NCBI GenBank assembly: GCA_947501555.1
Contig: CANMWG010000001.1
Location: forward strand, 2,666,001 to 2,730,000
DNA from: an uncultured Paracoccaceae bacterium
Lineage (GTDB): Bacteria > Pseudomonadota > Alphaproteobacteria > Rhodobacterales > Rhodobacteraceae
DNA length: 64,000 nucleotides
Direction: 5' to 3'
Every line of letters starts with the position of its first letter. Positions within the stretch are counted from its first letter, which is position 1. The position numbers were made by a program, and so were the translations under genes. The notes beneath the pieces are model-generated. The model did no database searches. It was not told the origin of the DNA and was given only the letters and a program-made list of their open reading frames with translations. This document shows, piece after piece, positions 1-8,669 of this stretch.

Positions 1-611
1 GTATCGCGGGCATCTTGATTGGTGTTGGTATTTTGGACGTCTAGCCCCGGGTTATTGGGTGTTTCCCCGCCAACACGAGGGTTCTCTTGGCTGAATTGCG
101 ATCCCATGGCGCGCTTTTCCATCATAGCACCATGCGTAGCGTGCAGATCGTCGTTCAAGCCTTCTGCATGAGGGTTCGCCTGAACCTTGATCGGTGCGTG
201 TGCACCTTGATTGGTATTTGACGTTGCTGGCAATGCGTTCTCGAACTGCTCCAATTTTTTCGGACTGGCAAGGACCCGCAAGGGATCAACCGCGGTATCG
301 CGTTTCACACCTCCGTTTGTCGGTGGGGGTGCACCGCGATTAACAGTTGGCACATTGCTCGAAGGAAGCTTGCGAGGTGTTGCAGGAGGGGTCCAATCGC
401 GGTTCACTTTAAATTTTCGTCTGTGCTTCTGCGAAGCCATCGTTGGCACCTGCTTTCGGGCCCGCTCAGGCGGGCGAGCTTTCGAGCTGATCTTCAGTTC
501 CGACCCACCCAACATGGCGGCCCCCGGTTTTGACGCGCTTTTATTGTTGTTTAGGTTCTGTAAATAGGCGTTGGTGTTGCCTGCGGCGGTCGCTCTTGAT
601 GCGTCAGTCAT
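1..611 (-). CDS. Hypothetical disordered protein, 5' part only (C-terminus off window)
   Basis: An open frame of at least 203 codons starts with ATG at 611-609 and runs off the left edge without a stop. A strong Shine-Dalgarno AAGGAGA sits 5 nt before the ATG. The product is rich in Asn, Pro, Ala, Gly, Lys and Gln and has almost no hydrophobic stretches, so it is probably largely disordered. Short phrases recur (NTNQGA near residue 148, NTNQDA near 198). There is no signal peptide or membrane segment in the visible part. I do not recognise a family. It is transcribed leftward, divergent from ridA, and a leftward terminator-like hairpin lies about 90 nt upstream of its start. Confidence 0.6.
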   Translation of the reverse strand, partial: MTDASRATAAGNTNAYLQNLNNNKSASKPGAAMLGGSELKISSKARPPERARKQVPTMASQKHRRKFKVNRDWTPPATPRKLPSSNVPTVNRGAPPPTNGGVKRDTAVDPLRVLASPKKLEQFENALPATSNTNQGAHAPIKVQANPHAEGLNDDLHATHGAMMEKRAMGSQFSQENPRVGGETPNNPGLDVQNTNTNQDARD

Positions 612-700
612 GTTAAATCTCCTTGTTTGCTTGGAGATTAAGAAACACAGATCCGTGCGTTCCGGTGTATCGTACATCACTATTGGCAATTTCTTTTCAC

Positions 701-736
701 AAAAAAAGCCGACGGCGTCTGCATCGCCGCTGTCGG
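701..736 (-). terminator. Leftward terminator-like hairpin upstream of the first gene
   Basis: Read on the minus strand, an interrupted stem (CCGA + CGGCG pairing with CGCCG + TCGG, 3-nt bulge, 7-nt loop) is followed by seven consecutive T. It lies in the divergent intergenic region, not behind any annotated leftward gene, so it would end a short leftward transcript or act as an attenuator in front of the gene starting at 611. Confidence 0.5.
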
Positions 737-810
737 TCAGGACCCATGCGCGGTGATTGCACCCCGGCCAAATGCCCGCTAGCGTCCGCGCAAATGACAG
801 GAGAAATGCG

Positions 811-1281
811 ATGTCCGTAATCGAAGCGAAACTGGCCGAACTTGGCGTGAAACTGCCCGATATGGGTGCGGCCCCGAAGGCAGCAGGCAACTATCTGCCC
901 TTTGTGACCGTCGATGGCATGGTCTATGTCTCTGGCCAGATCAGCCAGGATGACAATGGCCCCGTCAAGGGCGTTGTCGGCGATACATTCACGCTGGAAC
1001 AGGGGGCAGAGGCGGCCAAGTTCTGTGCCATTTCGCTGCTCACCCAGCTCAAGATCGCCTGTGATGGCGATATCGACCGGCTGGTGCGTGTCGTGAAGCT
1101 TACTGGTTTCGTGAATTCCACCCCTGATTTTGTTGACCAGCCCAAAGTGATCAACGGCGCGTCTGATTTCTTTGTCGCAGCATTGGGTGACAAAGGGCGG
1201 CATGCCCGCGCAGCTGTCAGTGCGGCCAGCTTACCCTTGGGTGTTGCTGTGGAAATCGAAGCGATCTTTCAAATCAAATGA
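811..1281 (+). CDS. ridA: RidA/YjgF-family enamine/imine deaminase
   Basis: A 156-residue protein of the RidA/YER057c/UK114 family, cytosolic trimers that hydrolyse reactive enamine/imine intermediates such as 2-aminoacrylate. The visible family features are an N-terminal 'SVIEAKLAELGVKLP' segment, the 'VYVSGQIS' strand around residue 37, and the C-terminal 'LPLGVAVEIEAIF' strand that normally follows the substrate-binding Arg (here 'GRHARAAVS'). I chose ATG 811 because CAGGAGAA lies 5 nt upstream; the frame extends to 757 without a better site. Its stop overlaps the next gene's ATG (ATGA), so it heads a rightward operon with gdpD, the FemAB-like gene, phhB and mscS. The longer 156-residue subgroup is usual in alphaproteobacteria. 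Confidence 0.9.
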   Translation: MSVIEAKLAELGVKLPDMGAAPKAAGNYLPFVTVDGMVYVSGQISQDDNGPVKGVVGDTFTLEQGAEAAKFCAISLLTQLKIACDGDIDRLVRVVKLTGFVNSTPDFVDQPKVINGASDFFVAALGDKGRHARAAVSAASLPLGVAVEIEAIFQIK

Positions 1282-2030
1282 CCCTGCCTGCGTCGTTTTT
1301 CGACCGTCCCATCACCCACCGCGCCTTGCACGACCGCAAGGCGGGCCGGGTGGAGAACAGTCTCAAATCTATCGCGGCTGCGATGGCGGCAGGATACGGC
1401 ATCGAAATGGACCTCCAGATGTCCCACGACGGACATGCCATGGTGTTTCATGACGATGTGCTGGATCGGCTGACCGATAAAACCGGCCCGGTGCGCAGCA
1501 AGACGCGCGCCGAGCTCGAAAGCATTCCCCTGACCGATGACGGTGGCACCATACCTGCGCTTGAAACTGTGTTGCGCCATGTCGATGGCCAGGTCCCGCT
1601 TCTGATCGAAATCAAAGATCAAGACGGCGCCATGGGCCCCGACGTCGGCCCGCTAGAAGAGGCCACTTGCGCAGCACTCAAAGACTACAAAGGCGACGTC
1701 GCTTTGATGTCTTTCAACCCCCACAGTGTTGCCGCATGCGCCAGATTGGCCCCAGATATCCCACGTGGGATCACCACCTCCAGCTACCGCGCGCCTTTCT
1801 GTCCTGAGGTCCCCGAAGAAACCCGCGATATCCTGCGCGAAATTCCCGATTATGACCGCACCGGCGCCTGTTTCATCAGCCATGAGGCCACCGATCTTGA
1901 TCGCCCTCGGGTCGCCGCACTGAAATCACAAGGTGCCCATATCTTTTGCTGGACCATCAGATCCGCCAAAGCCGAGGCAGATGCACGCAGGATCGTCGAT
2001 AATGTCACCTTTGAGGGGTATCTGGCTTGA
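1278..2030 (+). CDS. Glycerophosphodiester phosphodiesterase family protein
   Basis: A 250-residue cytosolic GDPD/UgpQ-type TIM-barrel enzyme expected to hydrolyse glycerophosphodiesters to sn-glycerol-3-phosphate and an alcohol. Characteristic sites are visible: the N-terminal HR pair ('THRALHD', residues 12-18), the metal-binding E-x-D ('GIEMDLQ', about 54-60) and the 'VFHDD' His-Asp (about 68-72), followed by the later 'IEIKD' strand and a 'FCWTI' strand near the C-terminus. There is no signal peptide. Start ATG 1278 overlaps the ridA stop (ATGA), implying translational coupling. The usual 'HRG' is HRA here. The substrate cannot be deduced from sequence. Confidence 0.87.
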   Translation: MTLPASFFDRPITHRALHDRKAGRVENSLKSIAAAMAAGYGIEMDLQMSHDGHAMVFHDDVLDRLTDKTGPVRSKTRAELESIPLTDDGGTIPALETVLRHVDGQVPLLIEIKDQDGAMGPDVGPLEEATCAALKDYKGDVALMSFNPHSVAACARLAPDIPRGITTSSYRAPFCPEVPEETRDILREIPDYDRTGACFISHEATDLDRPRVAALKSQGAHIFCWTIRSAKAEADARRIVDNVTFEGYLA

Positions 2031-2061
2031 CCCAGCCGCAAAGGCGCACAAGTTGGAAAGC

Positions 2062-3246
2062 ATGAACGACGCTGCCATCGAAATCACCGCCCATTCCAGT
2101 ATCGCCGGGATCACCCCCGCCGATTGGGATAGCTGCGCCTGCCCCGAGGCGCTGGATGGACGGCCCAACGATCCTTTCACCACGCATAGGTTCTTGAAAG
2201 CGTTGGAGGACAGCGGATCAGTTGCCCCAGGCTCTGGCTGGCAACCTCGGTATCTGCAGGCGTCCCAAGAGGGGCAGACCATCGCCGTCGCCCCGCTTTA
2301 TGCCAAGGGGCATAGTCAGGGCGAATATATATTTGATCACAATTGGGCCCATGCCTATGAAAACGCAGGCGCGCGCTACTATCCGAAACTGCAGATTGCG
2401 GTGCCCTTTACGCCAGCAACAGGGCGGCGGTTCCTGACCCGGCCGGGGTTTGAGGCGACGGGCATGTCAGCGCTGATCCAAGGAGCTGTGCAGATCGCCG
2501 CGGATAATGAATTATCCTCAGTGCACGCGACTTTCTGTACCGAGGCCGAGGCGATTGCGGGTGCCGAAATGGGCCTGCTTGCCCGGACCTCGCAGCAGTT
2601 TCATTGGGTCAACAACGACTATGCGGATTTCGATAGCTTCTTGGGTTCGCTGTCCAGCCGTAAGCGCAAGAATATGCGCAAGGAACGGGCCGCAGCCAAT
2701 GGGTTCGGCGGCGAGATTGTCGAACTGACAGGTGACCAGATCCAGCCCGCACATTGGGATGCATTCTGGCGGTTCTACCAGGACACCGGGAACCGAAAAT
2801 GGGGAACACCCTATCTGACCCGTCAGTTTTTCGATTGCGCGCAACAGACCCTGCGGGACGATCTGTTGCTTGTCTTGGCCATCCGCGACGGGCAACCAGT
2901 TGCGGGCGCGCTGAATTTCATTGGGCGCGAAACGCTTTATGGGCGCTATTGGGGCTGCACCGAACATCACCCCTGCCTACATTTTGAATTGTGCTATTAC
3001 CGGGCCATCGATTTTGCCATCCAGCATGAGTTGGGGCGTGTCGAAGCAGGCGCACAGGGCGAACACAAGCTGGCGCGCGGCTATCTGCCCGTGGCCACGC
3101 ATTCCCTACACTGGTTTGGCGATCCGGGGTTTCGGGATGCGGTGGCGCGCTATCTGGACGCCGAACGCAATGCGATAGATCATGAAATCGAGGTGCTCAC
3201 TAGCTATGGGCCTTTTCGCAAGACCGATATGGAGGAACAACAATGA
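2062..3246 (+). CDS. GNAT/FemAB-like N-acyltransferase (DUF482 type)
   Basis: A 394-residue protein resembling the DUF482/peptidogalycan FemAB-like acyltransferases common in proteobacteria. Recognisable parts are the N-terminal '[18 protein letters not shown]' segment, the 'KRKNMRKER' basic stretch in mid-protein, '[20 protein letters not shown]', and the C-terminal '[17 protein letters not shown]' motif with 'THSLHW'. The frame is open to 1933, but ATG 2062 begins 31 nt after the gdpD stop and matches the expected N-terminus; GGAAAG lies just upstream. It is third in the ridA operon and its stop overlaps phhB (ATGA). The biochemical substrate of this family is not established. Confidence 0.85.
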   Translation: MNDAAIEITAHSSIAGITPADWDSCACPEALDGRPNDPFTTHRFLKALEDSGSVAPGSGWQPRYLQASQEGQTIAVAPLYAKGHSQGEYIFDHNWAHAYENAGARYYPKLQIAVPFTPATGRRFLTRPGFEATGMSALIQGAVQIAADNELSSVHATFCTEAEAIAGAEMGLLARTSQQFHWVNNDYADFDSFLGSLSSRKRKNMRKERAAANGFGGEIVELTGDQIQPAHWDAFWRFYQDTGNRKWGTPYLTRQFFDCAQQTLRDDLLLVLAIRDGQPVAGALNFIGRETLYGRYWGCTEHHPCLHFELCYYRAIDFAIQHELGRVEAGAQGEHKLARGYLPVATHSLHWFGDPGFRDAVARYLDAERNAIDHEIEVLTSYGPFRKTDMEEQQ

Positions 3247-3542
3247 CCGACAAATTGACCGACGCCGAGCGCAGCACGCAGATTGACCCGCTGCTGGCCA
3301 ATGGCTGGGAAATGGTCGATGGCCGCGACGCGATCCATAAGACATTCGTGTTCAAGAACTTTGTCGAGGCCTTTGGTTTCATGACCCGTGCGGCCATCTG
3401 GGCGGAAAAGTGGAACCATCACCCCGAATGGTCCAATGTCTACAAAACCGTCGAGGTGACCTTGACCACCCATGACGCAGATGGCCTAAGCCTGTTGGAC
3501 GCCAAATTAGGCGCAAAACTGGATACACTCGCGGAGGGCTAA
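3243..3542 (+). CDS. phhB: 4a-hydroxytetrahydrobiopterin dehydratase (PCD)
   Basis: A 99-residue pterin-4a-carbinolamine dehydratase that dehydrates 4a-hydroxytetrahydropterin, normally to recycle the cofactor of aromatic amino acid hydroxylases. The hallmark '[17 protein letters not shown]' block (about residues 58-74) with the catalytic His-His-Pro-Glu-Trp is intact, and length fits the family. ATG 3243 overlaps the upstream stop (ATGA). No phenylalanine hydroxylase gene is visible nearby, so its role here could be general pterin maintenance. Confidence 0.92.
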   Translation: MTDKLTDAERSTQIDPLLANGWEMVDGRDAIHKTFVFKNFVEAFGFMTRAAIWAEKWNHHPEWSNVYKTVEVTLTTHDADGLSLLDAKLGAKLDTLAEG

Positions 3543-3543
3543 A

Positions 3544-4389
3544 TTGGAAGAAGTACTCAACACAGAAGTCATGGGTGGCAGAACGATCTCTGATCTTCTG
3601 ACCATCGAATTCCTAGCATCCGCAATGGGCAGCGTGCTGGCCGCTTTGGGCATTATCGTCGTGGGCTTCATGATCGGGGGCTGGGTCAGAAAGCGGCTGA
3701 TCCGCTTGGGTCAGTCTTATGATCATCTCGATATCACGCTCTTCAATTTTCTGGGCAATGTTGCCCGTTACATCGTTATCGTCTTTGCCTTCCTCTTCGT
3801 ACTCAACACGTTCGGGATACAGACAACTTCCTTTGTCGCGGTCATCGGTGCGGCGGGTTTGGCCATTGGCCTGGCCTTGCAAGGGACCCTGTCCAATGTG
3901 GCCGCAGGGGTGATGATCGTCTTCTTCCGTCCCGTAAAGCTGGGTGATTTCGTTGAAGTGAATGGACAGATGGGCACGGTCAAGGACGTAACCCTGAACT
4001 TCATTGAGCTGGCCTCAGCCGCCAATGTCCAAATCATCATCCCCAACAGTCAGGTCTGGGGCAACACAATCGTCAACTATTCCAGCTACGATACGCGGCG
4101 GGCAGAGTGGACCTTTGGGGTGGGTTATGGCGCGAACCTGAAACTGGCCGAAGACACGATCCGCGACACCATCATGGCCGACCCGCGTGCGATGGCGGAT
4201 CCAGAGCCTTTCATTCAGGTGAATAACCTGGGCGATAGCTCGGTTGATTTTCTGGTACGGGTGTGGTGTGCCAGCGGCGACTACTTTGGTTTTCAGGCCG
4301 ATATGAAGCGGAAAGTCAAAGAAGCGCTTGATTCCGCCGGGATCGATATTCCATTCCCGACGCGCACTGTGGTTCAGATCAGCCAGTAA
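3544..4389 (+). CDS. mscS: Small-conductance mechanosensitive channel (MscS family)
   Basis: A 281-residue inner-membrane channel that opens under membrane tension to release osmolytes. Three membrane helices lie at about residues 24-47, 65-87 and 92-122; the third has the Gly/Ala-rich pore pattern 'GAAGLAIGLALQGTLSNVAAG'. The beta domain follows ('FFRPVKLGDFVEV', 'GTVKDVTLNFIEL', 'IIIPNSQVWGNTIVNYS'), then the alpha/beta C-terminus. The start is TTG 3544, with GGAGGG at 3533-3538 spaced 5 nt; an ATG at 3571 is possible but has no comparable site. It directly follows phhB and ends the operon. Confidence 0.9.
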   Translation: MEEVLNTEVMGGRTISDLLTIEFLASAMGSVLAALGIIVVGFMIGGWVRKRLIRLGQSYDHLDITLFNFLGNVARYIVIVFAFLFVLNTFGIQTTSFVAVIGAAGLAIGLALQGTLSNVAAGVMIVFFRPVKLGDFVEVNGQMGTVKDVTLNFIELASAANVQIIIPNSQVWGNTIVNYSSYDTRRAEWTFGVGYGANLKLAEDTIRDTIMADPRAMADPEPFIQVNNLGDSSVDFLVRVWCASGDYFGFQADMKRKVKEALDSAGIDIPFPTRTVVQISQ

Positions 4390-4539
4390 ATTGAAGTTCA
4401 AAACTGTGCCTGTCACTTTCGGTCAATCGATACATCGACACCGGCATGCTATGTTTTTGGTGCTTCTGTTCGCTTTCAGAAACTGTGTTTGCGCGTGCCG
4501 AAATGCGCAAACCCTGTTCACGGCAAAGGCGTAATCCAA

Positions 4540-5586
4540 ATGCAATCACAAAAAGCGACGCGTCCAGAAAAATTTCGGAAACGGTTCGTGCGACGTTTTG
4601 AGGGCTACAGACTAGGAAGACTGACCTCATACCCGCGACCAAAGAGCCCTAGAGCAACGATTATCTTCGCGGGTTTATCAGAAAAGAAATTCGCGACAGG
4701 AGGAAAAGTAACTGCTTTTGAGTTTCTACCGGCATTCGCAAACCAACTAAGAGAAATAGGGTTTGATACCACCTACGTGACATCACACAAAGCACTGAAG
4801 TCGATGATAGACAGTTGCGAAAAGGCAATTGTCGTCATGATTTACAAAGAGGTTGGCTCGATTCCCAATGATCCGGGGCTGGAGGATACACTGTCGAGGG
4901 CAGCCTTAGTGATGCATCATCCTAAAATTGGGCAGATCATCTGCGACAAGCGCGAATCGAATATTTTTCTTTCGAAGCATGGTGTTCCGATACCGGAGCT
5001 TGCAGACGGGTCCCTTGCATCTGAACATGTGTTTTCAAACGATAATAATGATTCAGGAGCGGCCGTATATACGGTTGCCCCTGGAGCCACACTTGATAGC
5101 AGCAGATACAATGCCCGCTTCATTGATACACGTGTCCGACATGGTGATAAGGAATATTACACCACCGCTAGGTTGATGTGTGTCGGGCCGACAATTACGC
5201 ACACGCTGATGCGGGCACGACCTGTCTCTGAGGGAAGCGCGAGCGTTCACAGCAAAAATACCCCAGTAGACAAAGAGCTCCTACTTGCGTTGCACGCAAG
5301 GCTGGTTGTTCCGAATGCCGACCGGCACGCGAAACTGGCGCGCATGGTTTATGATGCTATCGGCCCGGGCTTTTATGCTCACGATATTTTACTTGATACC
5401 TCCACGGACGAAATTTTTATGGCCGAAACAGGTTTCAAGTTTGACGATCTGACTTACGGCAATGTAATTTCACCTATTCAAGATGATCTGCATTTCCTTG
5501 ATGGTTTTCACACGCCCGGGGATATTGCCCGGCAAAGCGTGGACCCTTTCGTTGCCCTATTGGCCAAAGAAGATTTGGAAATCTAA
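4540..5586 (+). CDS. Orphan ATP-grasp-like protein
   Basis: A 348-residue soluble protein without a clear assigned family. The layout is reminiscent of an ATP-grasp ligase: a Rossmann-like N-terminus ('ATIIFAGLSEKKF'), 'CDKRESNIFLSKHGVPIPEL' typical of the region entering the ATP-binding domain, a central 'ARLMCVGPTITHTLMRARP' strand pair, and a C-terminal 'GFYAHDILLD...EIFMAETGFKFDD' resembling the metal-binding D...E-x-N region. The last residue is Gly rather than Asn, so catalysis is uncertain. The gene is visibly richer in A+T than its neighbours and stands alone between mscS and a leftward peroxiredoxin, suggesting acquisition. I preferred ATG 4540; a GTG at 4489 would add 17 residues. 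Confidence 0.6.
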   Translation: MQSQKATRPEKFRKRFVRRFEGYRLGRLTSYPRPKSPRATIIFAGLSEKKFATGGKVTAFEFLPAFANQLREIGFDTTYVTSHKALKSMIDSCEKAIVVMIYKEVGSIPNDPGLEDTLSRAALVMHHPKIGQIICDKRESNIFLSKHGVPIPELADGSLASEHVFSNDNNDSGAAVYTVAPGATLDSSRYNARFIDTRVRHGDKEYYTTARLMCVGPTITHTLMRARPVSEGSASVHSKNTPVDKELLLALHARLVVPNADRHAKLARMVYDAIGPGFYAHDILLDTSTDEIFMAETGFKFDDLTYGNVISPIQDDLHFLDGFHTPGDIARQSVDPFVALLAKEDLEI

Positions 5587-5815
5587 AGCCTATGCCAAGC
5601 TGGCAACTTCACCCTCAAGGCGATCTAGATAGATGCCCAGGGGACAGTGTGTGACGACACCTCACATGTGTACCAGGCACACAGTATGACGCCTCTAACC
5701 TAGGGGCGGGTGATGTCGATATCCCAAGAAAAACGCCAATATTGCGTCAATTGGGTATGCACGCCCGCCCCAAGCCGAACACAGACAAAGTTCGGTCCGC
5801 GAGCGACAAATCAGA

Positions 5816-6307
5816 TCATTCCATCGCCTCAAGCAATGTCTCGCCAGCCGAGATTTCGCATTCGCCAGGGTTCGATTCGGCATTCAGAACCGTGACAACA
5901 CCGTTGTCGACCAGCATCGAATACCGCTTGGATCTGTTCACAAACCCAACCGGTGGCGCGCTGAAGTTCATGCCAATGGCCGTTGTGAATTCGCTTTCGG
6001 CATCCGCCAGCATCGTGATGCCTGTTTCAATCGCGCGCGTGCTATCACCCCAGGCCTTCATGACAAACGGGTCATTGACCGCCACGCAGATGATCTCATC
6101 CACACCCTTTTCCTTGAAGTCGTCAAAGGTAATCATGAAGCTTGGGACATGCGCGGTTGAGCAAGTGCCCGTATAGGCCCCCGGCAGTCCAAAAATCACC
6201 ACTTTGCGGTTTTCCAGCTTATCCGCCAGCGCAACCTGTTTTGGCCCGTCCTCTGCCATCTGCAACAAAGTTGCACTCGGCAACGCGTCCCCTGTCTTGA
6301 TCGTCAT
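5816..6307 (-). CDS. Peroxiredoxin (Prx5/AhpE-like redoxin)
   Basis: A 163-residue thiol peroxidase of the Prx5 class, reducing peroxides through a peroxidatic cysteine. The active-site block 'FGLPGAYTGTCSTAHVPSF' places Cys at residue 49 with the preceding Thr, and 'VNDPFVMKAWG' follows as in Prx5. No second conserved Cys is in the resolving position of 2-Cys enzymes, so glutathione or thioredoxin would complete the cycle. ATG 6307 matches the family N-terminus ('MTIKTGDALP'); an in-frame upstream extension to 6328 is weaker. It is divergent from the FAD-dependent reductase at 6398. Confidence 0.92.
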   Translation of the reverse strand: MTIKTGDALPSATLLQMAEDGPKQVALADKLENRKVVIFGLPGAYTGTCSTAHVPSFMITFDDFKEKGVDEIICVAVNDPFVMKAWGDSTRAIETGITMLADAESEFTTAIGMNFSAPPVGFVNRSKRYSMLVDNGVVTVLNAESNPGECEISAGETLLEAME

Positions 6308-6397
6308 TTCAATAGCCCCTGTTCGCATTGTGTCTTCTGACGCTTCCCATATAGAGTTTCGTGAAACAAGTGGCTAGCCAAGCAAAGGAATTTCCCC

Positions 6398-7612
6398 ATG
6401 CCCCAAGTCGTTGTCGTTGGCGCAGGACAGGCCGGCGCATCTGTTGTCGCCAAATTGCGCAGTGATGGATTTGAAGGACAGGTCACGCTGATCGGGGCTG
6501 AGCCCGTCCCCCCCTACCAACGCCCGCCCTTGTCAAAGGCTTATCTGCTTGGGGAAATGGCGGAAGAGAGGCTCTATCTGCGCCCGCAGTCCTTCTACGA
6601 TGACAGCGATATCACCCTGCGCCTGAACACCCGTGTTGTGGGGATTGATCGGGCGGCCCATGTGGTCACCCTGAATGATGATACCCGGCTACACTACGAT
6701 GAGTTGGTGCTGACACTCGGCGCACATCCGCGCACGCTACCTGCCGCAATCGGCGGAAGTTTGAACGGTGTTTTCGCTGTACGCGATCTTGCCGACGCAG
6801 ACGCCATGGCCCCCGCATTCACGCCGGGCAAGCACGTGTTGATCATCGGCGGCGGTTACATCGGGCTTGAAGCAGCTGCAGTGGCCGCAAAGCTGGGCCT
6901 GCAGGTTACTTTGGTCGAAATGGCGGACCGTATCCTGCAACGGGTCGCGGCCCCTCAAACGTCAGACTACTTCCGCGCGTTGCATCAATCACAGGGTGTC
7001 GACATCCGTGAAGGCGTGGGCCTTGATCGGTTGCTGGGCGACGACAACGTGACCGGTGCAACATTGACCGACGGAACAGCGCTGGAGATTGATTTTGCGG
7101 TCGTTGGTGTGGGCATTAACCCGGCCAGCATTATCGCCGACAGTGCCGGGCTGACTGTCGACAACGGGATTGTCACCGACAGCCATGGGCGCACATCCGA
7201 TCCACATATCTGGGCCGCTGGCGATTGCGCGACCTGTCAGTTTGGTGATCAGACCATCCGGTTGGAAAGTGTCGGCAACGCCATTGATCAGGCCGAGGCT
7301 GTTGCCAAAAACATCATGGGGGCCGACAAGGCTTACCTGCCTAAACCATGGTTTTGGTCCGACCAATACGACTGCAAACTGCAAATTGCCGGGCTGAACA
7401 CCGGCTACACCGACGTCTATGTGCGCAAGGGTGACACAACCGGCGTTCAATCGAACTGGTACTATAAGGCAGATCAATTGCTCGCCGTGGATGCCATGAA
7501 TGACCCGCGCAACTACATGATTGGCAAACGGCTGATCGAAGCGGGCCGCAGCCCGGACCCGGCCCTGATCACCGATCCCGCAACCGACATGAAAGCGCTG
7601 CTCAAACCGTGA
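6398..7612 (+). CDS. FAD-dependent NAD(P)H-ferredoxin reductase-type oxidoreductase
   Basis: A 404-residue flavoprotein of the rhodocoxin/putidaredoxin reductase type. Two dinucleotide-binding motifs are visible: 'VVVGAGQAGASVV' at the N-terminus for FAD and 'LIIGGGYIGLEAAAVAAKLG' near residue 150 for NAD(P)H. 'WAAGDCAT' is the second FAD contact, and a reductase C-terminal domain ('PWFWSDQYDCKLQIAG') follows. These enzymes pass electrons from NAD(P)H to a [2Fe-2S] ferredoxin feeding oxygenases or P450s; no such partner is visible here. ATG 6398 has AAGGAA upstream. The stop overlaps rsmD (GTGA). Confidence 0.9.
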   Translation: MPQVVVVGAGQAGASVVAKLRSDGFEGQVTLIGAEPVPPYQRPPLSKAYLLGEMAEERLYLRPQSFYDDSDITLRLNTRVVGIDRAAHVVTLNDDTRLHYDELVLTLGAHPRTLPAAIGGSLNGVFAVRDLADADAMAPAFTPGKHVLIIGGGYIGLEAAAVAAKLGLQVTLVEMADRILQRVAAPQTSDYFRALHQSQGVDIREGVGLDRLLGDDNVTGATLTDGTALEIDFAVVGVGINPASIIADSAGLTVDNGIVTDSHGRTSDPHIWAAGDCATCQFGDQTIRLESVGNAIDQAEAVAKNIMGADKAYLPKPWFWSDQYDCKLQIAGLNTGYTDVYVRKGDTTGVQSNWYYKADQLLAVDAMNDPRNYMIGKRLIEAGRSPDPALITDPATDMKALLKP

Positions 7613-8166
7613 GGATCATCGGTGGCACCCATCGCGGTACGGCTCTGGCAGAGGTCGGAAAAGGCGACGCTGGCGCGCATTTGCGTCCGACATCCGACCG
7701 GGTGCGCGAAAGCCTGTTCAACGTGCTGCAGGGGGGACGTTTCGGCGACCCGATCAATGGGGCACGGGTGCTGGATTTGTTTGCCGGAACTGGCGCGCTG
7801 GGTTTGGAGGCCCTGTCGCGCGGTGCCGTGCATGCGACTTTCGTCGATAGCGGGCGGGTGGCGCAAAAGCTCATTAAAGACAACATCAACAAACTGCGCA
7901 GGCAAGGCGATACGACTGTTTTGGGGATCGACACCAAGCACTTGCCCAAGGGTGCCCCCTGCGACCTGATCTTCCTCGACCCGCCTTATGGTCAAAACCT
8001 CGGCGGTCCGGCTTTGGCTGCAGCCCTTGCAAACGGCTGGATCGGATCTGACGCGCTGATCGTCTGGGAAGAAAGCCGCGCCCAGATTGCGCCCGCCGGG
8101 TTCACAAGCCTCGACCAACGACGCTATGGGGATACATGGGTCAGCTTGATGAGGTATCAGCCATGA
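7609..8166 (+). CDS. rsmD: 16S rRNA (guanine(966)-N2)-methyltransferase
   Basis: A 185-residue SAM-dependent methyltransferase modifying G966 of 16S rRNA. Visible features are the N-terminal 'MRIIGGTHRGTAL' basic strand, 'RPTSDRVRESLFNVL' typical of RsmD, motif I 'VLDLFAGTGALGLEALSRGA', and the catalytic motif IV 'IFLDPPYG'. The start is GTG 7609, overlapping the upstream stop (GTGA). It is followed, with a 4-nt overlap, by the YcxB-like gene and the HAD gene, forming a compact rightward run. Confidence 0.93.
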   Translation: MRIIGGTHRGTALAEVGKGDAGAHLRPTSDRVRESLFNVLQGGRFGDPINGARVLDLFAGTGALGLEALSRGAVHATFVDSGRVAQKLIKDNINKLRRQGDTTVLGIDTKHLPKGAPCDLIFLDPPYGQNLGGPALAAALANGWIGSDALIVWEESRAQIAPAGFTSLDQRRYGDTWVSLMRYQP

Positions 8167-8669
8167 CTGAAATCCGCGTCACCTATCCATTCAACGACGT
8201 CAACGAGCGTAAGATCGGCGTCAGGTTACAGCTGCAATTTCTGGGGCGTTGGCGCAGGCTACTCATCATCCTGGCGCTTATTGGACCATTTGTACTGATT
8301 GCACCCTTGTTGCATTGGTTCACCGGCCTGAACATGCTGCGCGACGAGGTCATCGTCTCAATCCTGCTGTTCGAGGCGGGGATTATCTGCTGGATGATCA
8401 TGTCCAATCGGTTCGGCCGGATGGTGGATCAGCACATCGCCACAGCCCCGCACCGGCAGCGCGACGTCACGTGGGGTCTGACGGCTGCGGGGGCCAAAGG
8501 AGAGGGACCATTGATCCCTTGGGCGCATATTATCGACGTGCAGCACATCGCTGGGCAAACGGTCCTAGTGTTGTCATTGCGCCTGTTCATCGTCTTGCCG
8601 GATGACGCGCTACCGGATGGAATGACCCCCGAAACACTGCAGTCGCAAATCGCAAAGTGGCGCGCATGA
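8163..8669 (+). CDS. YcxB-like small membrane protein
   Basis: A 168-residue predicted inner-membrane protein with two adjacent membrane helices (about residues 34-55 and 65-86) and a C-terminal soluble part. The end resembles the YcxB-like domain ('GPLIPWAHIIDVQHIAGQTVLVLSLRLFIVLPDDAL'), a pattern known from many uncharacterised membrane proteins. ATG 8163 sits inside the rsmD 3' end (ATGA overlap), and its own stop overlaps the ATG of the HAD gene, so the three are probably co-translated. Function is unknown. Confidence 0.75.
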   Translation: MTEIRVTYPFNDVNERKIGVRLQLQFLGRWRRLLIILALIGPFVLIAPLLHWFTGLNMLRDEVIVSILLFEAGIICWMIMSNRFGRMVDQHIATAPHRQRDVTWGLTAAGAKGEGPLIPWAHIIDVQHIAGQTVLVLSLRLFIVLPDDALPDGMTPETLQSQIAKWRA

